From Hygrocybe punicea (Eukaryota > Basidiomycota > Agaricomycetes > Agaricales > Hygrophoraceae): 64,000 nucleotides of DNA. The notes under the pieces were generated by a model that worked only from the letters and a program-made list of their open reading frames with translations, made no database searches and had not been told where the DNA came from. The stretch lies in the NCBI GenBank assembly GCA_963556145.1, contig OY744471.1, forward strand, positions 4,643,590 through 4,707,589, read 5' to 3'. The first letter of the stretch is position 1. Each line of letters opens with the position of its first letter. The position numbers and the translations under genes are program-made. Below are positions 1 to 13,053 of the stretch, one piece after another.

Positions 1-1
1 A

Positions 2-457
2 TCTCACTTGTGAAAATATTGTAGAAAAAAATATTATCTAAAAGTGATATTCATCCCAAAAATAGTGCATACAGAAATGACAATTATTTAGGCCTTTATT
101 GTTTTAATTATTGTGAACATGTATTCAGAAAAGAGAAAATGATATTTAGGATTTCTAGACTGATATCTATGGCTTTTATTGTGAAGGCAGAATTTTAGAC
201 TATTTGGTTTCCAGATAATCGGGACCTGGCTTGTGTCTGAATTATATTGAGACCAAATATCTTGAAGATCTGCCTGACAATGAGATTCACAGATATCTGG
301 CCAGAAATCCTAAATATTTGGTTTTGTTTCTGAATACATGTACACAATAATGAAAACAATAAAGGCCTAAATAATTGTATTTTCTGTATGCACTATTTTA
401 TGTATGAATACCGCATTTTAGATAACATTATTTTCTACAATATTTTCACAAGTGAGA
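2..457. mobile_element. Foldback MITE with ~170-bp inverted arms
   Basis: The two ends are inverted copies: the first ~170 bases (from TCTCACTTGTG) match the reverse complement of about 290-457 (ending CACAAGTGAGA), with perfect outer ~27 bases and scattered mismatches inside. There is no coding potential. The left flank is at the window edge, so no target-site duplication can be checked. It is a non-autonomous DNA element by structure; the superfamily is not determinable. Confidence 0.8.
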
Positions 458-639
458 CAACAATGCAAATAGTTTTAAAATGTGACTGGATATTTGTGTA
501 TTATTTGATCTAGATTTGTTTGTTGCAAAAAATATACATACATGTGATCTAAACATAGGGGGAAATCTTGTCTACTTGAAGTTGTACTCCCATGCCTTGA
601 TTTTTTTACCATCGCAGTTATATGGGGGGGTTCTGGCCC

Positions 640-1210
640 TTACAGCTGTTGTCAGTGAGTATTGGAAACCCCAAAATTCCATGGTGGCTGTACATATCCA
701 ATTAGGTAGTCTGCCGAGTTTCCGAACCCAAACATTGCAGCTCCAACTAAGCTTGTCTTTTTTGCACTCATACGTCATAATGGAAGAAGACCAAGCTACC
801 ACAAGTGGTGACGACGATGAACTGCCACCAGCACAACGGAGCCCTCAAGAGTTTTCTTTGCAGCTCATCTACCATGTAGTTGCCAAGGGTAAACGAGGGC
901 CCAAGGGTAGTAAGAAAGAGGCTCGAGGAAAAGACCTTCATTTTAGTTGCCATACAACGAACTATCTCGATTTTCTCAAGGCACGTCCTGAGGCCAAGGA
1001 CCCTGCAGATCTGCTTCATTGACATGTTTTGTTGGTGGTACAGGATGGGAACGCGGTTCTTGAGAGCGTGAGGAATGTGCTTTGGCATTCTGCGACAGCT
1101 TAGTCGGAGCTGCAACATTTGGGTTCGGAAACTCGGCAGACTACCTAATTGGATATGTACAGCCACCATGGAATTTCGGGGTTTCCAATACTCACTGACA
1201 ACAGCTGTAA
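640..1210. mobile_element. Non-autonomous TIR element, ~115-bp TIRs
   Basis: The left arm (640 to ~755) and the right arm (~1092-1210) are near-perfect inverted copies ending TTACAGCTGTTG / CAACAGCTGTAA. If the terminus is CAGCTG, a TA flanks both ends, which would suit a Tc1/mariner-type duplication, but this is a guess. The interior carries a truncated reading frame (781-1022), so the element looks like an internal-deletion derivative of a coding transposon rather than a random MITE. Confidence 0.75.
781..1022 (+). pseudogene. 5' fragment of a transposon-encoded protein
   Basis: This is an 80-codon open frame starting with ATG at 781 inside the TIR element. The translation begins MEEDQATTSGDDDELPP and contains a basic stretch GKRGPKGSKKEARGKD, then stops soon after FLKARPEAKD. 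The acidic start followed by a basic motif and then loss of the frame fits the first exon of a fungal DNA-transposon protein that was cut off when the element lost its interior. I recall similar KKEARGKD-type motifs from mushroom transposon proteins but cannot name the family. It cannot encode a full protein here. Confidence 0.45.
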
Positions 1211-1361
1211 AATAAAATGAGTGTATATCGGAAATTCCCATTCTGCCACCCCATCACACTCCAAGGTATACTTCATAGTTTTTCAGTGGATTACATTGTC
1301 AAAACCCAAGATTCGTATGGCAGTATCTTAGAAATATTCTCTCCCGATACACCTCATACAT

Positions 1362-4300
1362 CTACGCATCCTCGATATTGAGTTGTGGCTTCTTCAACTT
1401 TCGACCAATTTGCGGCTCCGTGAGCCATTTCACGACGCGGTCCATATCATCCTCCAGTTGCACCTGTGGCAAAATTTCAAGCATATCCTTGGTTTCAATC
1501 GCACAATCCCGAAGCCAATTCAGACTGCACTGAAGGTGGAGGGGAGAACTGGGCTTTAAGTTGGCCTCCAACCTGCGAGATGCCTTCAAGATGCCGCTGC
1601 ATAAGCGAAGGATTATTAAATTGAGTTGACTGAGACAGGGTGGAGACCCTACTTCATCTTCGTCTGGCTTTCCATCACTCGCTCCAACTCATCTAGTGAA
1701 GCACCTCCCATCCGAATCTTCTTGGCCCGCTCCTTGGTCTCTTGCGCCATCTTCGTTGTCTGTTCCAGACACAGCAGCAGGTGCGGCAAGATGCCCAGGT
1801 AAACAAGCCGATACATCCTATTCTTCCACTGGATGGTGGGGGCTTGATGCAGGCAGGTTGTGAACAGGCGAGCTCGGGACGCTGCGAGACCGGACTTGGC
1901 AGCTTCCTTCCTGTGCAGGCGCATCTGGCGGTATGCCTGCTGGATGGTACGCACGGCTTGAAGTTCCTGTTGACATGCTACCGCAGAATAATCTTCACCT
2001 GGGGGTTGTGCGTTTAGCTTGTGCATGACGTTTTCGACATCATCGTCGGTTGATGCTTCACCCTCATTCTGGCTATGGAGGTTTTGTCCCATTGGGCAAC
2101 ATCACCGTGGTTTACCTCCTTCGTCTGTCCTTTGGCATCCATCATCGTAGTGCCGCCGGTCGTCTCACTATCAGGAACCACACGACCAAGTGCTGGTGAG
2201 TCTGCCTTTATGGACGCCGGGAGTTGATCAGCAGCTTGATCGAGCAACAGCGGAATCTCGTCCAATTTATTGAAAATGATGCGTTTCACACCGCGTGGTG
2301 TGTAAGAATACTCTGAGACTCTGTCCGAGTAGAGCTGGACTAGCTTGTCCAAACCTGAATTGAGAGAAGGTGCTCTGACAGCCCACGCAAGATCTTCCCA
2401 ACTCTGAGCATAAATAAATCTGCAAAAGCATCATAAGAAGTTTGCATAATAGACGGCGATAGAACGAACGGCCTGTATATTGGAGGAAAATTTCCAAGGG
2501 CATATTTGGTCTTCAACGAGGTGATTGCCTGAAAAATGTTGTTGCGGAGGCTATGATCTTTGAAGTTGAAACCCACTAAACACGATCACATCACCGATAT
2601 AAGTGAATAGAAGCGGAACAACAGAAACTAGACTTCACGGAGGCAGATGGATCTACAACTATCATGAAGTATAAGCAAATGCTGGGGATTGTTCAAGTGA
2701 AGGCCAACGCCACCTACATCCTTGTGATGCACCAACTGATGGCTCTCAGAGAAGGAAGATCGTGAGGTTTGTAAAATGTGCCTTGAATGTGTAAACTTGT
2801 AAGAACGTGACGAGGCATCAGTGGGACACACCTGGAAAAGTAGCCGTGTAAAGCCCCTCTAGCAGCTGTGGGATTGACTCCATAACATTGCCATAGATAT
2901 AAGTTGCCGAGTTCTTGTACTTGCGAAAGTCTTTCCAAAATTCTATCAACCAAGCACGAGGAAGTGTCACGTCATGGAGCGTCCCTTTCAACTGGAAATT
3001 TTGGGCAAGAACATGCAATCCACAAATACGGTCCAACATGCGACATAGCACCCCCATATCCACTGGTATACAGTTCTTTACAATATACCTTGGGTAGTTT
3101 CAGTTAGCGAAACGAATAATCGCCAATATGAGAGACTAACGTAAAGAACGAGGTACCGCAAGCGAGACCCATGGGTTCAGTGCTATTCAGAAAGTTGATC
3201 AAGTTGACAAGTGCCCCATCGTCGAGCTGGGGATGCCTCTGGTAGCGTAAACAGGGGATTCGCAAAAGATACACCAAAATAGCAGCCTCATCTAGGGTGA
3301 ACCCGATAGTAGTGGCCTTGAAAAGGTTTGTGAGGAAACGAGCTTGCAATTCCTCTCTGGCTGGGTTGAGGCTGAATAGAACATGTTCAACCCACTGTTT
3401 AATGATCGGAAGCGCTAAGGAAGCTTCCGGGATAAGGTCCACCTGGAAAATAGATGCTGAGCCGTTAGGGTATTGCAAAGGGTTGAGCGTGTTTTCAAGG
3501 CGGTCCAACCATAGTCTGTCAATAGATGATGTCAATTGCCGTAAAACCTCAGGATTTGCAAACATACCGTCTTTGCCGGATACATGTAGGGAAGTCCATG
3601 GCACATGGCAGTGATTGGAAAGCGTGAAGGATCAGAATCTGTTGCAAATGGAATCTCACTCTGCGGTGGTACCACGCTACATCTAGCTGGTGAGCCAAAT
3701 GGCAATCATTCCAGTTGCATCGACCGTAGGAACCAATGTACGGGCAGGGATTAAATCTTTCGACATGTAAACAGATATCGTCTTCGGTAAATATTCTCTT
3801 TTGTAATCGCGCAATGAGATGTTTGCTGAAGCACTGCTGGAAATTCCAACAAGGCACTTTCGCGTCGATTGCTGTTCCAGAAGGTGGAGATACGTGGTCA
3901 CTCCAATAACAATCATGAATGAATGTTCCACGACGAAGGATGAGATAGTCTTCAGAGGTAGGATAGAAAGCAAATAGTTTCCGAATACCCCCGGAATCCC
4001 AGGGTTTCGGCAACATGATAACTTCGCGCATGAGGCAGGTGTACAGGTAGAATAATTCCAAGGAAGAAATGGCCTGTTCCTCGGAATGCATATCCAATTG
4101 GGACAAGTTTGAATCACTGAACAAGTGGTCGAAGCAGAGCAACGCTGCCGGCTTGTTTCCGGCCCCATTCAACATGTGTCCGAGACGCTTGAGAGATTCC
4201 ATGTCGGACGAATAGATCGCCTGGAACATGTCGACCTAGACACCGACTCAATACAACTATAGCGAGGAATAATGATCTGTGTACCTCTAATCCCAGACTA

Positions 4301-7300
4301 TCATGGGAGTCAATACCATCAGGACCAAGTAGCGCCCGAAGCTCAAAAAGGTGCTCGACTTCGTTTGTATTCTGAGTACCTGGCTGTACACCCAAGGAGA
4401 AATGACCCCAAAGAACATTGACAAGATACTCCATCGCTTTTTGCGCAGATTGCTTGGTCGAAGTATCCCGGAGAAGTAGTTCAATTGCATACATGGTATG
4501 GCCCTCTTTGTGATAAAGTTCAGCAGCTTCCACATACTTGCATTTGTTCTCCAGGAATTGTGCATGCGCGACGCCGAAGTCAAGTTCCAGCATAAACTCC
4601 TCCTGTTCCTCTTCATTCTGAAACAATGCTGCCGCCTGACTAGAAAGACGCAAATATAAGACTCCGTAGCGTGGTGCACATTGATGACCCACTCTAGTTT
4701 GTGTTCGCTCAAGTAGGTATATCTCGCAGTGTTCTTGATACGTTCTGCCACATCCATGTTTATGGACTCCTCGTGGGCCTTGAGAATCGAAATAGCTTCA
4801 TCCATTAAATGCGCATCCCGGTAATGCAACACCGCCTCGGTGAACATCTCAGCCTTGACATAGGCCTGCGCTGCTTGGGCGTGCTTCTTCGCATTCGCAT
4901 AGCACTCACCCGCAACTCGGAAATATGTTACCGTCTCACGAACAACGAGAGAATCCGACCCGCACGCAAAGAACGCGTCAGCCGCCTGAACGAAAAGACG
5001 AAGGCGTTTCCTTGTCTCTCGTCTGGCCAGATCCAGAAGGTGGTACGCCATCGCGACAGCTGCCTCGCGGTGTCTGTTTGCACGAACGAATGCGCTGTTC
5101 GCCTGAGTGTATTGATGACGGTCAAACAATTCTTTGGCGCGATCCACCCAATCCTCGGGTCTTGACGAAATGGCGAACGCGGAAATACCTTCATCAGGGG
5201 CATACACTTTAACAAGATTCTTGTGAAGCCAGTAATTCTATCCGTAAAGACTCGTTAACACATAACTAAATGCTGTAAAAGCGCTCGCCTTCATGGGCTC
5301 GCAAGTTTCGGAGCGATCCAAAATCCATAGTCTTCTCCGACATCTAGTAACGGCCACATATAAAAACTTTAACTGTTCAATAGACCATCCGCTGTGAGTA
5401 GCTCCGACCTCATACTTTGAGAAGAGGGGCGAACCTCACTCCCAACCTCCGCATTCATGGCCCCGACTTCAGCCCGACGCAACTTATCAGGTGAATCACT
5501 CATTGCCTCGCATATGACCCGCCGCCACTGATTCTTATCAACCGCAGAATCCTCGAAGAAGTTGTAAAGTAAAACCTGTAGCACATAAGACATTCATTGA
5601 AGTTACTAGTTGCGAATTCTTCACAGCGTACATCATCAAATTCCAAGCCTTTGCTATCGAAGAGTGTTCTAAAAAAAGATAGAGAATTCATGTGAGTAAC
5701 TATCCAAAAGACTGAAGGCAATATACTTACATAACCATACCGATATTTCCGATCCTTTTTTCCAACTTCTCACGGGCGTAATCGTCCCTGACCAGGATGC
5801 CTATTAACCCAGTCCCTAAGCACAAGCCTATATCTCACGCCAGGAGGAAGGACCCACACTGATCTTGACCCAACTCAACAGGGATACCCCTAACGTAATT
5901 CGTGGGAACGGAGGCGAGAAAAGCTCAGCATACCACTCACCCCACTCCGGAGAAGAAGTTTTCGAACTTGGATTCGTTCCAGTTGTCAAGAAAGACAGGT
6001 TTAACCCCATCGACGCGACCCTTTTCTCTGTCCAGGATATCAATCGAATAGACCCAGAAGTCCTTAATGAGCTCGATAATCGAGTGCGCGCAATTCACGA
6101 TGCCTGAGTGAGATCGGTAGTTCGTGAGCAATTGGAAGAACTCGGGCTTTCCCGTAGTTTGTCGTTGAGTCTCATTACTTGACTGCTTCTAAACCGCAAT
6201 ATGATGAAGAACAGCACAGCTTCAGAAGTGTAACGTCACGAACCTCAATGTCGTACAAGAACGATGTCAAATCATTGAAGCGGAAGGCGCTGCCAAATGA
6301 GATTGTCTGTGCTGTGTCTCCAGCCCAGAAGAGACCGTCTGGGTTCGTGCATATACATCTTAATACTGAAAATGTTGTTTGAACTCGACCAAGGTTAGAA
6401 CGGCAATAGAAGTCAACCCACACAGAGTGTCAATAATGAGAAGATCTTGGACTTCATCGATGTAGCTACGGAGCACATGACATTTCAGCACCAACAACAT
6501 GCTGAAAGAAAAGAATATTCACAGATAGTTAACTTTCTTTCCCACAAATCCATTCTGTCGAATGTGATCCAACACAGCATGTGTCCTGCGCGTTTTAGTA
6601 CCGCTAGATCAGCTCAAAACTAACTTTACACCCACTTGTCAGCGGCATCCTGATCCCCGCGCTCGACCTTGAGCTTTGTATAGCCATCAAACAGATCGTA
6701 CAGCGCATCCCGCATGCCTGCGAACGTAGGTTGTATCCGAGGGCTCATGTTATTGTACGCAGCACGATCGAGCAGACGTTTCGGACACCTCAACGTTTCC
6801 TTCGATCCTTTGATCACGCCTGCGCACCGAGATGTCAGACAAGCCATCGGGACAAATCAGGGACCCAATCACCAATGAACTCTCCGAAAACCAAGGAAGG
6901 AGCTAAGGGCACTCAAATTAGTGAAACATATTCGCATCATACCAACTACTGACCGAGTCCTTTCCTAAGAACCTGGTGTAAATGCGGCCAATACTCATTC
7001 CTGAATCTCTCATATGACACTAGTGCACGCGATGATGCTACTTGCTTGCTTTGAGCTCGAATGGTGCGGGTAGTCGCTGTGTCAGCCATGTCGGCCTCCA
7101 TCAGCGCAATGAGCTGTGCGCCGACCCATCAGTAAAGATAACCAGGTAAAACTCCAACTGCCAGCCAAATACGAACCTGGTGGACAGTGATGAACAAAGG
7201 AAAATGTTTGTCCTCAAGTTCACTAAACTTCTTTGGCAGATCGCCATGCCAATGCTCATCATTCTCTTTGTCCACCATAGCTCGCCGGTCGCGCTCTGTC

Positions 7301-9781
7301 CACCGCTGTACCAATTCCATCACGTGGGACTGGATCCTGGAACCCTGCGCCAGCGACCGCAGAAGCAGGGTGAAGTACTCCTCTACCTTCTCAGCCAAGA
7401 CGCGAGATTTTGTGATGAAGACCTGGCGCGGTCGCGGTCCAGAGCATTCCGACAGCACCCATGCTCTTTCAATCCCAAACATCTTGAAGAGCATGGTGGT
7501 GGTTTTGCTAAACAACCCGTTGGGTTTCAGATTAGCATCGAACGACGTGATGACAACATTATCTTCACCCAGTCCCACTCCTGCCAAGAACATAGCACGA
7601 ATGAGGATGTTCAATGATCTTCTTTTCCCCTGGCCTGCAGATCAAGTGAGGTCAACGTTAATGGTCCGGCAAGCGAAGATCTGCCTTACGAGACACGGAA
7701 AATATGGGCAACTGCCTCATCTGCCAAAATGCCTAGCCCTGCAGTTAGAATTGCAAGGGACAAATCTCGGAGATGTACTCACTGTTTAGCAGATCCTGCA
7801 ACCGTGATTCGTTTATGATTATGATTTTATAATTGAATAAAGTGATCCTACCTGAGAGACTGGAACAAATTTTTCGAGCCTATTGAACCATTGTGGATGC
7901 CTGTACAGGTTCTGAAGAGCGATGATCGACTTACGCCAATAACGAATGCAACTGTAGAATAAATATTTGTGACCAAGAATCCAGTGAAAAGCCTGATGGT
8001 GAAGATCCCGTACCTGGTCCAGATCTCCATTGACTAGCTCGCCAATCTCTAAATCTGAACCACTCGCCTCCGTCACTTCCGCGTTTGGGAATGGGACGAA
8101 TACGTCCTCGCCCGTCCGACGGGGATGGTCCCTGAATCGGCACCTAATTGTTGTCACAAAGATGTCAGCCTTTGTTATCACAAGCAGCCATAAACATATC
8201 AACCTATCACAGTATTCACTACCTTCATTCTGTGCTTTCAACTTGCCAAATTTGTCCCAGGGCGTTCTAGAGATCTCCGCATGGTTGTACACTCCAAATA
8301 TGGCCAGAACTACAGATTGAATGTCCATTGGAAACAAACATGGAGTGCAAAATAGAAATACCCTGTTGTCCAAGCTGGGATCTAATCAGTTCATGTCTAT
8401 TAGGCACACTCGAAAGACACTGACATTTCTTTCAAACTCCTCGGTATAGTCAACTTGATACTATTCGAGTAGTTATTTTGCCGAATGAGAGACACACGAA
8501 GACGTCGAGTTACACTTACAACAATTCTGGCGTCACCCGGGAGCCGTGCTTCGAAGATAGGTACGGGGGTCTTGGCACCCGTGAGCCTTTTCTGATTAGT
8601 TTCAGAAAAATGACCATGGGAAAGCTCGCTAGAACCACCACCCCATTGACATGGTGAGCGGGACGATCAACACAAACAAACTCGCTAACTACCCACGTAA
8701 GCTTTTTCCAGACGATATCAAAGGTCTTGCGATCCCTTCTGTGGATCTTGCGCAAATCCGCCTCTGCCTTTCTCGCCAGATATACCCGCCAATCGCCGAA
8801 GCCATCTGCGCTCTCATAGTACAAAGACGGCTGGAGCTTGTAACAGGCGGTGGTAAGCGGTGACGAAGACTCATCCTTGCCACGAGAGGAACTGGTGGCT
8901 GGCATTTGATCCCCGGAACTTGGGGACCCGAAATGAACGGCGCCCTGTCGAAGATATGCATCTTTGATCACTCGCTGAAGGGCCGGACGGCGAATGATAT
9001 CTAAGAAATGCTACGAGCGACCACAAAGTTAGTGATTGGTGTCTTCAAGTTGGAGGGAAACAACACCCTGCCACCTTGAGAATGTACTTCTGTTCATCTA
9101 AAATCTTACTTGCCAACTCGACCGCGGCTGCCAAGGTGGTCGGAACCTGAACACCCATGTCTCTGAAGGGTTTCGGGTCAATCATCCCAATACCAGGAGG
9201 TGCCACAGCCCTTGACAGCCTGGGGCCACGATGTGAACGGCGATTCTTCTCATTTACTGAATCATCCGTTATCAAGCCAATCCCTTTTGTGATGTCAAAA
9301 AGTGCGGCAAGCGCAGGAGCAGCGAGCTCGATGGTGCGAAGATGTAAATCGAGACTGAATGGTTTTTCCCCACTTGGGTACTTCAAACTCGACAGCGACA
9401 AGGAGAAACGCGTCAGTAACTTTATCGGAACCAGATCGGGGTTGTAATTGTGTAAGGCGGTTGGAAAGTTGCGAAAGATCCAGTCCGAGATGATCGCGAA
9501 CGTCTGTGTTCGGATCGCAGCTGCGATCAGGATCACGGTCACGATGAAAGAATCAGACTAGATGGTGTCTAGGACATACCAGACAGGATGAATTCGAGAA
9601 CAAGAGCTCTGTCAAGCGAGTGTGCGATGATCGCCGCCACATTACCATGATCAAGTGTTCCTTCTAGCACGTCGACCGCTATGTCCACACCGTCGTCCAA
9701 CTGCAAACGCTCGGGTCTGAATATGTCGAGGCCGATGAAGATTGACTTGTGTTTGTCGTGGTTGCTGGGATCGAGAGTCAT
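1362..9781 (-). CDS. UvrD/Rep-type helicase, TRANK1-like, multi-exon
   Basis: This is a large superfamily 1 helicase-like protein read from ~9.8 kb down to a stop at 1362, in many exons split by ~50-70-nt introns. Motifs in order: N-terminal region with RPERLQLDDG (9.6-9.8 kb); a conserved block PVPIFEARLP...YQVDYTEEFE (8.4-8.6 kb, joined across an intron); Walker A, where joining 7569 to 7507 gives LGRSGTGKTTTML; RPRQVFITKSRVLAEK (motif Ia, ~7.4 kb); DEVQD (~6.45 kb); FWAGDTAQTIS (~6.3 kb); NYRSHSGI (~6.1 kb); TLFDSKGLEFDDV (~5.65 kb); VAVTRCRRRLW (~5.3 kb). The C-terminal third (5.2-3.1 kb) holds TPR-like helical repeats such as AAQAYVKAEMFTEAV. No broken motif was found in the parts I spliced. 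The true start is uncertain: the first clear exon begins with LQLLMTLDPS near 9790, and more N-terminal sequence may lie up to ~10.0 kb. TRANK1-like proteins are often ~2,000 aa. The biological role in fungi is unknown; a possible RNA/DNA helicase. Confidence 0.85.
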
Positions 9782-10039
9782 GAGTAGCTGCAGTCTGATA
9801 GCGGGAGGTGAGCCTCAGGTGTCAACCCAGGGCGTCTTCAAGGTGCGTTCAACTTGAAGTTGCCCAAAGCGCCATAAAAACGTGGCCCTGGACCGCTCTT
9901 TGTGCGATCTTCAAGCGCTCGTCTTATCAAACAGCTGAGTGTAGGACCTATCTCTGTGGTTCCTCATGATCAAGGGGTGGCTCAGCCGGCGCGGTCTTGC
10001 AACTTTTGTTAACTGCAAGTCCTATCAAGGACTGTCGAT

Positions 10040-11682
10040 TCAGAGCTCACGCTCCGGACGTTGAGGAAACCAATTCGCCTCCACATGATCATGATCCAAC
10101 GTACGTTGCATCCGCTGCATGAGGAAATTTTCGATCGCTTCGGGTCTCCATCTCAGTACACACGAGACGGGCATCATGCAGTATCTGGTGGTGGTTATGT
10201 AGTAGGTTGTCCAGTTGCAGATACTGCGCCGATTTGACACTCTAATGAAGACAGGATAAATGGAATGGGAGATCATCGAAAGGTGAGAGTATATGCCTAA
10301 AGGTGCTCCGCCTCTATTCAGCTTTGGATGTACAGAAACTTCGCGAGGTGAGTAGTCGTCAAACATATCTGTTCAAAGTTATTGACTTGATCAACAATCT
10401 GCTGAGCAATTTGCCAGGAAGCAATTGTGTGGCATTTGCTCCGTAGTCCTCACGTACTGGAGTTCCTGGGCCTGTGTAAATTTATTCAACAGCGACATGA
10501 CTTTCTGCCTTGTGTCACCATGGGTGGAACACAGTAACATAATGTCCTACCTTAAAATTCACCCAAACCATGATCGGCTCAAGTCTGTAAGTAGATATCT
10601 CCGTGTATTCATAAATTCATTTATTTACTAGATTAACGAGGTGACCGCAGGGCTGTGTTATCTCCACGAATTTGAACCGAGCATCATCCATGGTGATGTA
10701 ATGAGAGTTAGTAGCCTCACAATGTGCCATGTGCTGCTCCTTCATTCTTAGACGGGCAAATGTCCTCGTCAAGCCAGATCTAACTTGCTGCCTTGGCGAT
10801 TCGGTCTGACGTCTGCGGCTGAAACTCAAGGGGTTGTTTCCAACTCGACTGCGGAAGTAAAAGGTTCAATGCAGTGGATGTCTGCAGAGCTTTTGGATCC
10901 TGTCGCCTTTGACAAAGAATATTGTGAGCTGAAGAAACCGAGTGATATTTATGCTTTGGCATGTACTGCCCTCGAGGTAAGCGTTTTGTCGGACTACATG
11001 TTTGGATTTTATATCTGAGACGACCTATCCAGATTTTCACTGGGTATGTGCCTTGCATGAGCGGACAAGCGACGCTGCGGTAATGCTGGCTGTCTTCAGA
11101 GGCATCCAACCCCAACGACCGGTTCAAGAGCTAGGTGACAAAGTGGGCTTGTCCGACAACCATTGGCGTCTTTTGGAGAACATGTACTCTTTTCACCCAA
11201 AAAATCAATTTAACGCCAGAAAAGTCTGTGAAGTTCTAGCCAAACCTTTATTGATGGATCTTGGGGACAAGTGTCTGAAAGAAGGGTCATCACCAAAGAG
11301 TACACTGGTCCAAATTCCCATTTGTGGCACCCTTCCATTGCACCCATTCCAGGAATTCGTGGCCCTTCACCCCCTCCCTCGTTCAACCTTACCCTCAAAC
11401 CCCGTGGAGGGCTTGGATAGTTCTAGCGAAGTGTGTGCGACTCACCCCTATATTCAACATTCATTCCTAGATGGGCTCCCCAAGCCTTCCCCTTATTTCT
11501 CACAATATTCTCTATATCTCATGTTTTTCACAGTTGATTTCATGTTCACAATGGAAGTGCTTAGTGCCTTGAAGCAGTCATGCACTATTGATGTGGTTTC
11601 ATCATTCATCTTGCTCTGTTCACTTCAACAAAAGATTGCAAGTGCCTTGAATATCTATCCTGAAACATTACAGGCACAATAG
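10040..11682 (+). pseudogene. TKL-like protein kinase, frameshifted
   Basis: Spliced pieces give an ordered protein kinase domain: CLKVLRLYSALDVQKLRE (Lys region, ~10.29 kb), EAIVWHLLRSPHVLEFLGLC (~10.42 kb), FCLVSPWVEHSNIMSYL (~10.5 kb), AGLCYLHEFEPSIIHGDV (catalytic loop, ~10.65-10.70 kb), then GANVLVKPDLTCCLGD and FGLTSAAETQ. These last two sit in different frames: the DFG codons read GAT-TCGGT, one T short of GATTTCGGT (~10800). The C-lobe continues with KGSMQWMSAELLDP, KPSDIYALACTALE and DAAVMLAVFRGIQPQRP. A second frame change lies after FLGLC. The glycine-rich N-terminus is degenerate. It is divergent from the helicase gene. A single-base sequencing error at DFG cannot be excluded, but two breaks favour a pseudogene. 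Confidence 0.75.
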
Positions 11683-11924
11683 TTTTTTCAGTACCCATCA
11701 GTAGGAATCTCTATATTGTGATCTTATGATGCATGGCCAGTTCAACTCGCTTCACTGGCTTCTCTGCAAATGATTCAGTGGCCACCACTGCACTTGGAAG
11801 ATGAAGTCATTTACATTGCAGATTTTTAACAAAGGTGATTCATCCTACTCAGCAGATACACAAGTGCATAGCTGTTTGTCTGCATTCTCACCATGTAGAG
11901 TGAACTTTTTTTCAGGCCAGCCCA

Positions 11925-12045
11925 TCCCCACCTCCCATGCACCTCCTACCCCTTCTCCCCCTGCCCACCCCCTGCCATTCCCCCTGCCATTCCCCCTCTC
12001 CTCTCCTCTCCTCCACCCCCACCTCCCTGCCTCTCCCCTGATAAA
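11925..12045. repeat. Pyrimidine-rich low-complexity tract
   Basis: About 120 bases on the plus strand are almost only C and T with scattered A (blocks such as CCCCCTGCCATTCCC repeated). No gene is seen in 11.70-12.20 kb beyond this. Confidence 0.7.
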
Positions 12046-12238
12046 GTAGAATACCATGTATTCAGGTAAAATAATTATTTAATTTGCTATATCTATTTTA
12101 AGTAGTTGCTATATGTAAATTATTTAAAATTATGTAACATGTGGATGGGATGATTGTTATTGTATGACTTAGCAGATGCTGAGCAAGCAGGTAGTCCCAC
12201 CAGCCTGTAGATTGGAATGTCCACAATCTCGCACCAAC

Positions 12239-12480
12239 TGACTGTGGGACATCCCACAAGCCAGCAGGGATGTCCCAGACAAGACTGTGGGACATCCCAC
12301 AAGCTGGCAGGGATGTCCCAGACAAGCTGTGGGATGTCCCACAAGCTGACAGGGACATCCCAGACAAGGCTGTGGGATGTCCCACAAGCCGGCAGGGATG
12401 TCCCAGACAAAGAAGACATCCCACAAGCCAGCAGGGACATCCCAGACAAGCCTGTGGGATCTTCCAACCAAGCCTCTGTG
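12239..12480. repeat. ~42-bp minisatellite built on GGGAyrTCCC
   Basis: Five to six tandem units carry the pattern tgtgggAcATccCACAAG...GGGATGTCCCAGACAAG. Each unit contains two near-palindromic decamers, GGGATGTCCC and GGGACATCCC, in alternation, so the array can pair with itself. The short open frames on both strands come only from the repeat. Confidence 0.85.
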
Positions 12481-13053
12481 AGATGTCTCTTTACTTTAAG
12501 CCCAAGTCCACTTTCCTCAAGAAGCACTCTAATCTTAACATAGATTGAAAATTAGATCCTCTGCATCTGCATCTCAGTCAGCCATTGTATGCACAGCCAA
12601 TAATGTAATAACCACTGATATCCTGATCAAATCCTCTTCATACACTTGTTTAATTTTCAGCTCAGCCTCTCCTCTGCATATGTAGCCCCACTTCTCTTTG
12701 GCTATCATGCATGCTCTGCTCACTCACTCCCCTACAAGCTTCAGCTTTCCACATGCACAAGGGATTGATTTACTAGAAGGACACCCTCAATCCTCCCCCT
12801 CTGTCCCATCTCATTACCCAACATCTCTAGCACTTTTCCTCTCCCACTCCTTCTGTCTTTATTTATGAAAACAACTACTTTATCCCCACCACTGACCCCA
12901 AAGGACAATCAGCTCTGTGGCTCTCAAAAGAATAAGCGTGTACAATCTTATACTATGCTATAGCACCAATGGTACCTATAGTGGCCATGACAAGGCCTTG
13001 AAATTTACAACTAGATGCTATCACCTTTCTGAGTTTTCTATACCTAGAGAAGG

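Noticed and set aside
12239..12480. CRISPR-like array of repeats
   Set aside because: Units are contiguous diverged minisatellite copies without unique spacers, in a clearly eukaryotic context.
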